From CAUUCX01 sp041844835 (GTDB lineage Bacteria > Bacillota > Clostridia > Peptostreptococcales > Anaerovoracaceae), in the NCBI GenBank assembly GCA_041844835.1, contig JBGZBU010000029.1, positions 1 through 61,460 on the forward strand: DNA of 61,460 nucleotides. The letters are read 5' to 3'. Positions 35,751-44,473 of this stretch are shown here, piece after piece (the first letter of the stretch is position 1; each line of letters starts with the position of its first letter). Below the pieces are notes generated by a model. It saw only the letters and a program-made list of their open reading frames with translations, did not search any database and was not told the DNA's origin. The position numbers and the translations under genes were made by a program.

Positions 35751-36074
35751 ATTTTCCACTTTTTCCCTTTCCCCTTCTCCTGGACAAAGCTTTTCAAAAA
35801 ACATGTCAAAAGCTTCGACAAGGATTTTGCAGGATTTTTTTCACAAGCCTGATTATAACATTGAGAGAAAAAATGGGAAGTTTTTCGATTTTTTTCAGAA
35901 TATTTCCAAAGCTTTAAATTGCTGTGTTTTCAATCTGTTTGGCGGTTTATGTGGAAAATACACACATTTTCTACATAAAATTTTTCAAGCTTTTTCAGCG
36001 CAATGGCACATGATTGTAAAAAAAAAATCGCTATGCTAGAATATATATGTGTTATATATTCGTGAAAGGAACGC
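35751..36074 (+). promoter_or_regulatory. Intergenic region with promoter for the CPBP protease gene
   Basis: A+T-rich divergent spacer between the transglycosylase and the CPBP gene. A plus-strand promoter is TTGTAA (36014-36019), 17 bases, TAGAAT (36037-36042), giving a short leader with AAAGGA before the ATG. One DnaA-box-like TGTGGAAAA occurs at about 35950. Nothing else is recognisable. Confidence 0.55.
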
Positions 36075-36806
36075 ATGATGAATTATCAAAGAGAATATGC
36101 GATTAAAAATTACGCAAAAAAAATCAGCGGAGACAACGACCGCGGCATTATCAGATACCTGTTCGTATTTATATTCTTTACCTTGACCCTGTTTGTCATT
36201 CCTAGGCTCAATCTTCATGATATTGTAAAACCTTATATCGTTTCTCACATGAATATTGAACCGAGCGATTTCAATAATCTGTACTTGATTTTCGTTTTTG
36301 CGTTAAACGCAGTGCTCGCATTATTAATTCTGCGCCGTGATTTCATTGAAAGCGCGCGAACTACGCCTGCGGGCTTTATTCGCAATGTGCTGTATGTCGT
36401 TATGGGATACGGGATGATTTTATTGCTCTCATTTATCGTGAAGTTCTCCGGACTGCCGGAGATTCCCGTTTCTCAGAATCAGCAAAATGTGAACGGAATT
36501 CTAAACAGCGGGCTTGCTATCGCTTTCATGCTGACGATTATAATATCCGCCCCAATAATTGAAGAAGTGGTTTTCAGACTTATTATCGTGGGAAGATTTA
36601 AAGATGTTCTGCCGCCGGTTTTAATGGCGATTATCTCGGCTTTGGTTTTTGCGGCAGCTCACTATAGTATCGGCGACCCTATTTTCGCGCTCGTTCCATA
36701 TGTATTTGTGGGCGGAGCCGCCGCGACGATGTATATTATAAGCGGTTACAACATCTGGGTTCCCATATGTATACACATGGTTAACAATCTGATGGCGACA
36801 TTATAG
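36075..36806 (+). CDS. CPBP-family intramembrane metalloprotease
   Basis: 243 residues with about six TM helices after a basic N-terminus. The three CPBP (CAAX protease/Abi) motifs are present: EEVVFR at about 165, HYSIGD (His) at about 200, and HMVNN (His) near the end. Eukaryotic Rce1 cleaves prenylated proteins. Bacterial members include bacteriocin-immunity and signalling proteases; the substrate here is unknown. The only plus-strand gene in its neighbourhood, with its own promoter. Convergent with thrC. Confidence 0.87.
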   Translation: MMNYQREYAIKNYAKKISGDNDRGIIRYLFVFIFFTLTLFVIPRLNLHDIVKPYIVSHMNIEPSDFNNLYLIFVFALNAVLALLILRRDFIESARTTPAGFIRNVLYVVMGYGMILLLSFIVKFSGLPEIPVSQNQQNVNGILNSGLAIAFMLTIIISAPIIEEVVFRLIIVGRFKDVLPPVLMAIISALVFAAAHYSIGDPIFALVPYVFVGGAAATMYIISGYNIWVPICIHMVNNLMATL

Positions 36807-36840
36807 CGGTACATAACGGGCCACCGGCTCCGTCGACGTA

Positions 36841-38319
36841 CTAGAGCAGCGATGCTCTTACCGCATCGAGCATCTCATTTTTTTCAATTATTCTGTCATG
36901 AAGCACTTCTTTTTTATCAAGGCCTTTGAGCCCCGCCGGGATCTCAACTCCCGTAAGCTCATTGATTTTCTCGATGAATTCAAATCCGCTAAGATCGCCG
37001 CCGATTCCTATTGACCTCCCAACGCTCTCTGCGAATTTGTACGCGCTGGCTGTTGAGGCGAGCAGAACCGGTCGCTCATCACCTGTTTCGGCGCGATAAT
37101 CACAATACACCTTGTATGCTACCGCAGTATGCGTATCCATTAAATATCCATGCTTCTCATACATGTCGGATATTGCCTTTTCCGTTTCTTCACTGTCACA
37201 GGAACCTCCGTAAAAATCTGCAAGACTTGATCTCATTTCATCGCCAAGCTCATATCTGCCGGTCTCATCCAAATCCCGCATGAGTCTTTGAACCTCATCC
37301 GTATCGCCGCCGGAAATCAAATATAAAAGGCGTTCCAGATTGCTGGATATCAAAATATCCATTGACGGTGAATTTGTCAGATAAAACATCCGATTTTTAT
37401 CGTATATTCCCCATTCAAAAAAGTCCGTCAATACTCTGTTTTGGTTAGATGCGCAAACCAAACGAGCAAAAGGAATACCGAGCATTTTTGCAAAATATGC
37501 CGCCAATATATTGCCGAAATTTCCGGTAGGCACGGCAACATTCACCTCATCACCGGGCATTATTTCTCCCCTCTTAACGAGCTGAGCATAACCGTATACA
37601 TAATATGCAATCTGTGGAATCAGCCGCCCGATATTTATGGAATTTGCAGAAGAAAGTTTATATCCGTGCTTCTTGAGGACATATGCGAAATCTTCATTCA
37701 TAAAAATCTGCTTTACCCCGCTTTGAGCATCATCAAAATTCCCGTTTATTGCATACACATGCACATTATCTCCAAGCTGAGTGGTCATCTGTTTTTCCTG
37801 TACGGCGCTTACGCCGTTATTCGGGAAGAAGACGATGATCTCAGTATTTTCAACATCGGCAAACCCCGCAAGGGCGGCTTTCCCGGTATCCCCCGAAGTG
37901 GCTGTCAATATACATATCTTATTGGTCTCGCCCTCCTTATCCATGGCTGTTGTAAGCAGATGAGGAAGTATTGAAAGCGCCATATCTTTAAACGCCGATG
38001 TACTGCCGTGGTATAACTCCATGAAATGAATTCCGTCATTTTTGACAATAGGAACTATCTCAGGCGTATCAAATTTTGAATCATACGCTTTTGCAACGCA
38101 GCCTTCTATTTCCTCTCGGGTATAGTCTGTGAGGAATGCGGAAAGCACGATTTTGGCGATATCTTTATAGTCCAGTTTCGATATTTCGTCAAGAGACATC
38201 GCTAATGCGGGGATCACCGTCGGCATATACAGTCCCTTGTCATCCGCAATTCCCTCAATTATGGCTTGCGCTCCGCTCAAAGCTCTTTCACTGCCTCTTG
38301 TACTTATGTAATTGATCAT
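36841..38319 (-). CDS. thrC: Threonine synthase
   Basis: PLP enzyme converting O-phosphohomoserine to threonine. 492 residues of the long ThrC class. N-terminal segment YISTRGS, the PLP lysine in STSAFKDMALS (about 110), the phosphate loop VAVPTGNFGNILAAY and the SANSINIGRL substrate segment. The ATG at 38319 has GGGGG 8 bases upstream. It follows tRNA-Glu and its terminator. thrB and hom are not adjacent; aspartate kinase is at 20165-21475. Confidence 0.95.
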   Translation of the reverse strand: MINYISTRGSERALSGAQAIIEGIADDKGLYMPTVIPALAMSLDEISKLDYKDIAKIVLSAFLTDYTREEIEGCVAKAYDSKFDTPEIVPIVKNDGIHFMELYHGSTSAFKDMALSILPHLLTTAMDKEGETNKICILTATSGDTGKAALAGFADVENTEIIVFFPNNGVSAVQEKQMTTQLGDNVHVYAINGNFDDAQSGVKQIFMNEDFAYVLKKHGYKLSSANSINIGRLIPQIAYYVYGYAQLVKRGEIMPGDEVNVAVPTGNFGNILAAYFAKMLGIPFARLVCASNQNRVLTDFFEWGIYDKNRMFYLTNSPSMDILISSNLERLLYLISGGDTDEVQRLMRDLDETGRYELGDEMRSSLADFYGGSCDSEETEKAISDMYEKHGYLMDTHTAVAYKVYCDYRAETGDERPVLLASTASAYKFAESVGRSIGIGGDLSGFEFIEKINELTGVEIPAGLKGLDKKEVLHDRIIEKNEMLDAVRASLL

Positions 38320-38370
38320 TTTAAATTCCCCCGATTTTTAATATTGAATATTTTCCGCTATCACCGCAGT

Positions 38371-38402
38371 TAAAAAATAAACCGCCGATACTAAGGCGGT
38401 TT
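38371..38402 (-). terminator. Terminator after tRNA-Glu
   Basis: AAACCGCC (38379-38386) pairs with GGCGGTTT (38395-38402) over 8 bp with an 8-base loop. On the minus strand ATTTTTTAAC follows. It lies between the tRNA and thrC. Confidence 0.85.
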
Positions 38403-38404
38403 GA

Positions 38405-38479
38405 TGGTATCGCCAGGGGGGATCGAACCCCCGACTCAGCCGTGAGAGGGCTACGTCTTGACCACTTGACCATGGCGAC
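38405..38479 (-). tRNA. tRNA-Glu (anticodon CTC)
   Basis: Folds as a full cloverleaf on the minus strand. Acceptor GTCGCCA/TGGCGAT with a terminal G-U pair, D arm GTCAAGTGGTCAAGAC, anticodon stem TAGCC/GGCTG with loop CTCTCAC giving anticodon CTC, and T arm GGGGGTTCGATCCCCCC. The 3' CCA is encoded (38405-38407). The sequence matches bacterial tRNA-Glu features. Confidence 0.95.
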
Positions 38480-38517
38480 ACAACATAAGTTTTAATTATA
38501 AAAACTCATTGCACTTT

Positions 38518-38547
38518 ATTATACAGGCAACTTTTGGATTTGTCCAA
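38518..38547 (-). promoter_or_regulatory. Promoter for tRNA-Glu
   Basis: Minus strand: TTGGAC (38547-38542), an 18-base spacer, TATAAT (38523-38518). The start would be about 30 bases before the mature tRNA. Confidence 0.6.
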
Positions 38548-38820
38548 TCTTTTTTTAATTGCAGCCTTACCCCTCGGATTGCAAGTTTAAACGCCGCACA
38601 TTTTCTTTAGCGCTTCAGCTTACGCAATTTCAATTCATGTATCCCATATATCATTTGCGGTTTTATATTCTAAGATTTTATGATGGGAATTACTAACTTG
38701 ATCTTATATTCGCTGTTCTTCTTTTGTGATCAGCTCGAGAAAATCGGGGTTTGGGGTACACATCATTTGATTTACTGTTCCACAAATTGCTATGTTATAG
38801 CTTATATTTAGTTGTTTGAG
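38548..38820 (-). other. Noncoding stretch at the edge of the A+T-rich island
   Basis: No gene seen. On the minus strand the methyltransferase frame stays open for about 38 codons past its TGA and could encode ...MMCTPNPDFLELITKEE. It lacks a ribosome binding site and is unrecognised. This may be a remnant of a longer original C-terminus or of a neighbouring gene. Confidence 0.4.
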
Positions 38821-39612
38821 TCAGATAAACTCCATTTTATTTATAGCCATCTTCATCGTATTATCGCCTATCTTTGCAAGTAAGCGATGAGAGAAGCGAA
38901 TATTAGGACTTTTCATGTCATAATAGCCTAACATATAGCCTTTTGAGGTAACTTTTATATTTCCCGACCAGTTAAGGTCCTGTATCGGTTTATTTGTATA
39001 GAATAGTCCTTCTACATCACTGATGCCCATATTCTTTAGTGTTTTTGACATCATCAGCTTTAAACCGAGCTTGCCTACACTGTCAAAAACCAAACAGCCT
39101 CCTACATATCTTTTAGAAAGTTCTAAAACCAAATTCTTCACTTCATCTCTTTTAAAATAATGAAATACTCCTGCCGCAAAGAAAATAACTCCGCTTGATC
39201 CGTCTATTTCGTTCATCCATGAATAGTCTTTTAAATCACAGGCAATATTGCTTTCTCTTTCATAGTTTGAAATAAGCTGATTACGAACCTCTATAACATC
39301 AGGAAAATCTACATTAACTATCTTACAGCTTCCATTATCACAAGCCTTACCGGTTTCATCCAAACCACAGCCAAGATTTACGATAGCAGCTTTTGGATAA
39401 ATCTTTAAATATTCTTTGATTTCCCACATAATATCTAACTGACGCATTGCTGCTTCAAGCGAGCCGAATTCATATAAAAACGAATTGTTCTTTTTCTCAA
39501 ATTCAGAAAAATCATAATCCAACCTATCACATAGATTCTTTGCGAAAATATCTGTATAGAGTTCAGGAAATTTTTCGGAACACATTTTTCTACCATACAA
39601 CGGCACAAGCAA
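38821..39612 (-). CDS. SAM-dependent methyltransferase, LCM (leucine carboxyl methyltransferase) family
   Basis: A class I methyltransferase with SAM motif AAIVNLGCGLDET at about 75-87 and LCM-family segments (KIVNVDFPDVIEVR, GVIFFAAGVFHYF). Bacterial LCM-family enzymes methylate small molecules or polyketide-type products; the substrate is unknown. The listed start is a TTG at 39612, the first conventional start codon. The frame stays open upstream to an AAGGAGG at 39664-39670 placed 9 bases before an in-frame ATA (39654), and the extra residues (IEKVKIEKNTVQET) resemble family N-termini. The true start may therefore be non-canonical. Markedly A+T-rich compared with the flanking core genes. 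Confidence 0.8.
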   Translation of the reverse strand: MLVPLYGRKMCSEKFPELYTDIFAKNLCDRLDYDFSEFEKKNNSFLYEFGSLEAAMRQLDIMWEIKEYLKIYPKAAIVNLGCGLDETGKACDNGSCKIVNVDFPDVIEVRNQLISNYERESNIACDLKDYSWMNEIDGSSGVIFFAAGVFHYFKRDEVKNLVLELSKRYVGGCLVFDSVGKLGLKLMMSKTLKNMGISDVEGLFYTNKPIQDLNWSGNIKVTSKGYMLGYYDMKSPNIRFSHRLLAKIGDNTMKMAINKMEFI

Positions 39613-39736
39613 TGTTTCTTGAACGGTATTCTTTTCTATCTTTACTTTTTCTATTTCGATGCACCTCCTTTTTAGCTAATTAATTTTGTTTCACTCAACA
39701 ATTATAATACCCTATTTCAGCTGATTTTTATAGATC

Positions 39737-39915
39737 TAACTCTTGTTTTTTTGCCTGTGTCAGTACTCTATTTTCTTGCGGTAATTTTTCTATCCTGTTT
39801 CTAACACTCCAGCTTCTTCAGCTTCTTTTCGTATGTCTATAATTTGAGAATATAGGTTGTCTTTTAGATATTATCATACAAGCTCTATCTGTTTTTCTCT
39901 GTCTAATTCTTTAGG
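39737..39915 (-). pseudogene. Decayed coding fragment with internal stops
   Basis: On the minus strand one frame reads PKELDREKQIELV, two stops, then YLKDNLYSQIIDIRKEAEEA, another stop and more Lys/Arg-rich residues. Residue composition is protein-like and highly charged, as in mobilisation or replication proteins of small elements, but the parent family could not be identified. Confidence 0.45.
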
Positions 39916-40089
39916 AAATACAAGGGAGGAACTTGAAAAATATAACAGACCAAAGTACGAGTATAACGGTAAAAAAATGACCGAATACGAGGTGGTCGGC
40001 GAGCAATTTTTATATTCGCCTGGGACTGGCTGTTAAACGGGCACTGTGCGCCGATCGAGAACGGCGTTAAAAAGCGTAGCAGAAAGTGA
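39911..40089 (+). pseudogene. Decayed coding fragment, frameshifted, possibly phage or mobile-element derived
   Basis: Plus-strand frame 1 reads TREELEKYNRPKYEYNGKK then MTEYEVVGEQF and stops at 40034. After a frameshift another frame reads FAWDWLLNGHCAPIENG then VKKRSRK and stops at 40087-40089. The YNGKKMTEYE piece recalls the tail of phage minor capsid proteins (YNGKxMSxYEATQ), a weak resemblance from memory. No intact start exists. Confidence 0.45.
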
Positions 40090-40093
40090 AAAC

Positions 40094-40480
40094 TTAAGAA
40101 TATTTGTTTAAAAGTATCGTGGATACGAAATGCATGCCTATTAAAAGAACTACCGCAATAATACATTCCCTTATGAGCTTTTTGACCCAATATTTGGAAA
40201 AGAACAGTTCCTCCTCTTTTGTCCTTGTTTGCTTTCTCTTATTATATATTATCCCACAAATTCCTATTACAGCAAATTCTGCAAGAAAAATAACAGCTAA
40301 AAGAAATGTATAACTCATGGATTTAAATTTCTCCACACCACTTATAATAGAATAGAAACTCCATATCCATACCGTAAGTACAACAAAAACTCCACCAACA
40401 ATATATATTCGTTGTTCATTTTTTAAAATTAAGCCCTTTTTGATTTTATCCCTAAAATTACTGTAACTTACATCCCCCAT
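40094..40480 (-). CDS. Small membrane protein of unknown function
   Basis: Not recognised. 128 residues with three hydrophobic helices at about 27-48 (IYIVGGVFVVLTVWIW), 56-80 (TFLLAVIFLAEFAVIGICGI) and 108-122 (CIIAVVLLIGMHFV). They are separated by a basic loop (KRKQTRTKEEE). ATG at 40480 follows AAAAGGTGA. A+T-rich, in the same island as the methyltransferase. No motif suggests an immunity, transport or toxin role. Confidence 0.65.
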   Translation of the reverse strand: MGDVSYSNFRDKIKKGLILKNEQRIYIVGGVFVVLTVWIWSFYSIISGVEKFKSMSYTFLLAVIFLAEFAVIGICGIIYNKRKQTRTKEEELFFSKYWVKKLIRECIIAVVLLIGMHFVSTILLNKYS

Positions 40481-40532
40481 GGCAATTCACCTTTTAAACC
40501 CAACCGACTTCACTCATAAAAGGATCACACAA

Positions 40533-40578
40533 GGCATCCGGGAGCCTTTATATGGGATGCCCGGCTCCGGGCTTTTTT
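40533..40578 (+). terminator. GC-rich hairpin/pseudoknot with U-tract, plus strand, orphan
   Basis: GGCATCC (40533-40539) can pair with GGATGCC (40555-40561). GGAGCC (40541-40546), in the loop of that stem, can pair with GGCTCC (40563-40568), which is followed by GGGCTTTTTTT. This gives either an H-type pseudoknot or two alternative stems ending in a terminator. No intact plus-strand gene lies upstream. It sits between gltX and the island on the minus strand. Confidence 0.55.
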
Positions 40579-40612
40579 TCTAAAGCTCCATTAATCAAAT
40601 GCGCCCCGCCGT

Positions 40613-42286
40613 TTATCGATAAAGCGCCGCAAATTTTTCTATACGCGCTCGGGTACGCTCTTCCCCCAAAACCTGCTGTATTTCCCATATATCGGGCGAC
40701 TGTGACAAACCTGTAATTGCAATTCTTATAACCGTACTTACATGTCCTACATGTCCTTTGTATTTATCCGGTTCTTTTTTGTAATCCTTAGGCTTTTCCG
40801 CATATCCTGCATCACGTGCGATTTCCCTTATTTTTTCAAACCACTGCTGTGAATCATCGCTGAAATCAAAACTGTCAAGATATTTACTCAAGATCAGCGG
40901 TACATCGCCTGTCGGCACTTCCGGCGGAATCGAATCCTTAATGACAAAGAACTCATCGAAGAAATAAGAAATAAAATCCGCTATCTGAGCCGCATATATC
41001 AAATCTTTTCGCGGTTTTGCACCGCTGCGGCCGATATCCATTATTCTTGCCAGGTATTCGAGATCTTGCGCTATCACGTCATATTGCTCCCGATGGTATT
41101 TGCTTGCCCAATTTGCAACAAAATCCGCAATTTCATCTCCGCGCAGCCTCAGCAAGGTATCCTTTGAGATATCCTGCAATTTCAGAATATCGAACAGAGC
41201 TCCCGAATTATTCATTTTTTCAACGCTGAAATCAAATTCTTCATTTGCGCGGTCAGGATTTGCAATTCGCCACTCCTCATAATCGGAGTTGAGTATCGTG
41301 AGCAAGTATTCACGCACTGCAAGAGGGTGATATCCCTGGCTCATGTAATAATCCAGCGAAAGTTCGCTGTCCAGCCTTTTTGAGAGTTTTCGTTTCTGCC
41401 CCGTTTCCTCGTCTATTTTCATAAGCTGAGCCGTGTGACAATAAATCGGCAGATCAAAACCCAGTTTTTCAAACAGCTCCACATGCACGGGCAATGTGGA
41501 CAACCACTCGGCTCCCCGCACCACATGCGTTGTCCTCATGAGGTGATCATCCACTGCGTGGGCGAAGTGATATGTCGGCATTCCGTTTGATTTGAGTATA
41601 ACTATGTCCTGATTGTTTTCCGGCATTACAAGTTCGCCCCGTATGGCGTCAAATACCGTTATCTGGCTCATTTCATCCGGCGATACATCCGTTTTGCCCG
41701 AGGATTTAAGGCGCAACACATACTCGCGCCCCTCCTCAATCAGAGCTTTCACAAGCTCAAACTCCTCGTTACGATATTTTGCATATTTGCCGTACACACC
41801 CGGCGTTTCCTTTGCGGCTTCCTGAGCCGATCGGATCTCCGCAATTTCCTCACTTGTCAGAAAGCAAGGATATGCATAGCCGTCTTCCACCATTTTTTTT
41901 GCATAAGCCCGATAGATCTCACCGCGAAGCGACTGATAATACGGTCCGTACGCGCCCCGTTCTCCATCGCTTTCCGCACCCTCATCAAAATTAATCCCGA
42001 AAAAATCAAGCGCACTGATAATTGAATCAACAGCACCGTCTACATAACGCTTGTCGTCCGTATCTTCTATTCGCAGATAAAACACGCCATCGCTTTGTTT
42101 CGCCATACGCATGTCAACAAATGCGCCATAGAGGTTTCCAAGATGTATAAATCCCGTGGGACTGGGTCCCAGGCGGGTCACCATTGCGCCGGCGGGCAAT
42201 TCTCTCGGAGGATAAATCAATTCATATTCGTCGGGGGCTTTCAACTCGTCCTTAAAAATAAGCTTTGCCAATTCCAGATTGTTCAT
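40613..42286 (-). CDS. gltX: Glutamyl-tRNA synthetase
   Basis: Class I synthetase, 557 residues. The HIGH-region signature is RLGPSPTGFIHLGNLYG (about 38-54), unusually preceded by a 35-residue N-terminal extension (MNNLELAKLIFKDELK...). The KMSKS-region is KRKLSKRL. It also contains FYLRIEDTD and HVVRGAEWLST. Charges tRNA-Glu; it may also mischarge tRNA-Gln for GatCAB, not decidable here. The ATG at 42286 has AGAGGAG 6 bases upstream. Downstream of the GerMN lipoprotein gene by 39 bases, so probably in its operon. tRNA-Glu is about 2 kb away. Confidence 0.95.
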   Translation of the reverse strand: MNNLELAKLIFKDELKAPDEYELIYPPRELPAGAMVTRLGPSPTGFIHLGNLYGAFVDMRMAKQSDGVFYLRIEDTDDKRYVDGAVDSIISALDFFGINFDEGAESDGERGAYGPYYQSLRGEIYRAYAKKMVEDGYAYPCFLTSEEIAEIRSAQEAAKETPGVYGKYAKYRNEEFELVKALIEEGREYVLRLKSSGKTDVSPDEMSQITVFDAIRGELVMPENNQDIVILKSNGMPTYHFAHAVDDHLMRTTHVVRGAEWLSTLPVHVELFEKLGFDLPIYCHTAQLMKIDEETGQKRKLSKRLDSELSLDYYMSQGYHPLAVREYLLTILNSDYEEWRIANPDRANEEFDFSVEKMNNSGALFDILKLQDISKDTLLRLRGDEIADFVANWASKYHREQYDVIAQDLEYLARIMDIGRSGAKPRKDLIYAAQIADFISYFFDEFFVIKDSIPPEVPTGDVPLILSKYLDSFDFSDDSQQWFEKIREIARDAGYAEKPKDYKKEPDKYKGHVGHVSTVIRIAITGLSQSPDIWEIQQVLGEERTRARIEKFAALYR

Positions 42287-42325
42287 ATATGCTCCTCTGA
42301 TATATTTCTTATAATGCCCAAAAAC

Positions 42326-42919
42326 TTACTGCTCGACATTTTCAAATTGATCCGCAGTAAACGGTTCAGCCGTATCTATATGCCCCATTAAAGAATCCAC
42401 TGCCTGACCGTTCACGGTAAATTGTACATATTTAACCTCAGGGAACGTATTTGTGAGCGTCAAAACCATCTGCCCTATCAGTGCCGATTCTTCCAGGGCG
42501 CTGCCGTTCAGATTTTCCGGGTCAAAATCGACCGTAACCGTTCCGCTGTTGAATGAGGCGCTCTCTATATCTAAATCATCGCGATACATTGTCAGAAGTT
42601 TTTGATTTCCTGTTACATATTTTTTATACTCATCCGCATTCAACATTTCGAGAACTTCCTCATATTTGTCGTTGCCGTTGTAGTCTTCCGCCTCAATTTT
42701 TGCCTGCACTATGACGTACAGGTTTGCAGAAGAAAGCATATAGTCATCTTCACCATAGTGTATTTCTTCTTTAACAAACGCCAACTTAACATCTTGCATC
42801 TCTTCGTGATAATCCTCACAAGCAGAAAGTGCAAAACCTGTTGCCATGACCAATAAGACTGCAATGAATATGCTCAGTTTTTTCTTGACAGCATTTTTAG
42901 CATCAATTTTTTTATTCAT
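42326..42919 (-). CDS. GerMN-domain lipoprotein
   Basis: A 197-residue exported lipoprotein. Signal peptide with lipobox FALSAC (Cys at about 34), then a GerMN domain (about 100-190) with GTVTVDF, ALIGQMVLTLTNTFPEVKYV and VNGQAVDSLMGHID, the fold seen in GerM (spore germination/engulfment) and LpqB. A sporulation role is not implied by the domain alone. The ATG at 42919 has AAGGAGG 9 bases upstream; a TTG two codons earlier overlaps the spacer. Between glmM and gltX. Confidence 0.85.
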   Translation of the reverse strand: MNKKIDAKNAVKKKLSIFIAVLLVMATGFALSACEDYHEEMQDVKLAFVKEEIHYGEDDYMLSSANLYVIVQAKIEAEDYNGNDKYEEVLEMLNADEYKKYVTGNQKLLTMYRDDLDIESASFNSGTVTVDFDPENLNGSALEESALIGQMVLTLTNTFPEVKYVQFTVNGQAVDSLMGHIDTAEPFTADQFENVEQ

Positions 42920-42952
42920 CTCCAATTACCTCCTTGTTATCTCCTTAAGATA

Positions 42953-44317
42953 TCAACTGAATTTTGCGGAAATCAAATTAGCTATGTTTTCCGCCAGACC
43001 GTAAATTTTATCTGAATCTTTCCCCTCTATCATGACTCTGACCAGCGGCTCCGTCCCTGATGGGCGAATCAGAATTCTGCCCTCTCCCGCCATACTTTCT
43101 TCCGCAGATTTGATGGCGGCTATAACTTCCTCATCTTCTCTAAAAATCGATTTATTTTCATTTTTTACAGCGGCATTCACCAGAACCTGAGGATATATTT
43201 CGATCTCAGCCGCCGCTTCGCTTACCTTTTTACCGCTGCGGATGATCGCCTGCAACAGCTGCAAACCGGACAATATCCCGTCCCCTGTGGTTGTATGATT
43301 TAAAAATATGATATGTCCCGACTGTTCCCCGCCTATTATGCAGCCGGTCCTCAGCATGCTTTCAAGGACATACCTGTCTCCCACATCCGTAACATCGACA
43401 GTGCATCCCATTTTTTCGGCTTCCTTATGAAGCCCCAGATTGCTCATCACGGTTGCAGTTATCTTGTTGCCCGCAAGCTCTCCAGAATCTTTGAGCATTT
43501 TTGCGCATATGCATATAGTGCGGTCGCCGTCTACGACATCCCCTTTTTCATCCACGGCTATGAGCCTGTCGGCGTCGCCGTCGAAAGCAAGACCTATGTC
43601 TGCATGTTGTGATACGACTGCCGCCTGCAAATTTTCGGTGTGCGTCGATCCGCAATCATCATTTATATTCACGCCGTTCGGCTCGTTTCCTATGACCACT
43701 ATCTCTGCACCGAGTTCTTTGAATACTTTTTCCGCTACAGAGGTGGCAGCGCCGTTTGCGAGATCAAGCACTATTTTCATGCCGCTGATATCTTCTGTTA
43801 CGCTTCCTTTCAAAAAATCCGCGTAAATATCGATGGCCGACTCTTCCACATAAAGGCAATGCCCGAGATCGGAGCCCGTCATATACGCGGGACATGCGCT
43901 CTTCTCGGCATCACAGGCAAAGATCAGAGCCTCTATCTCATCTTCAATTTCGTCTGAGAGTTTATAACCCTCTGAATTGAAAAACTTTATCCCGTTATAT
44001 TCAAACGGATTGTGCGATGCGGATATAACTACACCCGCATCAGCTTCATAATATTTTACAAGGTATGCCACGGCAGGAGTGGGCACTACACCGACCTTGA
44101 TCACATCTCCGCCCATAGCCAGTATCCCTGCAGTTATGGCATTTTCCAGCATATCTCCCGAGACTCTTGTATCCATTCCTATTAGAAACAGCGGCCGCCT
44201 GCCGCTCTCTTTCGCGAGCACATATGTGCCGGCTTTTCCCAGTTTCATCGCCAATTCGGGTGTCAGCAGATCATTCGCAATCCCCCGTACACCGTCTGTT
44301 CCAAATAATTTACCCAT
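42953..44317 (-). CDS. glmM: Phosphoglucosamine mutase
   Basis: Interconverts glucosamine-6- and -1-phosphate for peptidoglycan precursors. 454 residues: KLFGTDGVRG at the N-terminus, phosphoserine loop VVISASHNPFEYNGIKFF (about 95-110), metal-binding AFDGDADRLIAVDE and phosphate-binding RPSGTEPLVRVM near the C-terminus. Third gene of cdaA-cdaR-glmM, the arrangement in which c-di-AMP synthesis is linked to cell-wall precursor supply. nagB, acting on the same sugar phosphate, is at 51012. Confidence 0.97.
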   Translation of the reverse strand: MGKLFGTDGVRGIANDLLTPELAMKLGKAGTYVLAKESGRRPLFLIGMDTRVSGDMLENAITAGILAMGGDVIKVGVVPTPAVAYLVKYYEADAGVVISASHNPFEYNGIKFFNSEGYKLSDEIEDEIEALIFACDAEKSACPAYMTGSDLGHCLYVEESAIDIYADFLKGSVTEDISGMKIVLDLANGAATSVAEKVFKELGAEIVVIGNEPNGVNINDDCGSTHTENLQAAVVSQHADIGLAFDGDADRLIAVDEKGDVVDGDRTICICAKMLKDSGELAGNKITATVMSNLGLHKEAEKMGCTVDVTDVGDRYVLESMLRTGCIIGGEQSGHIIFLNHTTTGDGILSGLQLLQAIIRSGKKVSEAAAEIEIYPQVLVNAAVKNENKSIFREDEEVIAAIKSAEESMAGEGRILIRPSGTEPLVRVMIEGKDSDKIYGLAENIANLISAKFS

Positions 44318-44473
44318 ATAAATCCCCCTATTTTTTTCTTCCGGTTTTTCCGCTTGTTTTGTATTTATTTTATTGGTTTTTTGATTTATCCGGTTTTCTA
44401 TCCATATCTGTTTTTCTGATTTATCGTTTTATTACTTTCTTGGTTTTCCGGTTTGCCGCAAACCGCATAAGCC

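Noticed and set aside
38320..38404. T-box or threonine attenuator before thrC
   Set aside because: The hairpin there is a simple terminator for tRNA-Glu; no T-box sequence is visible.
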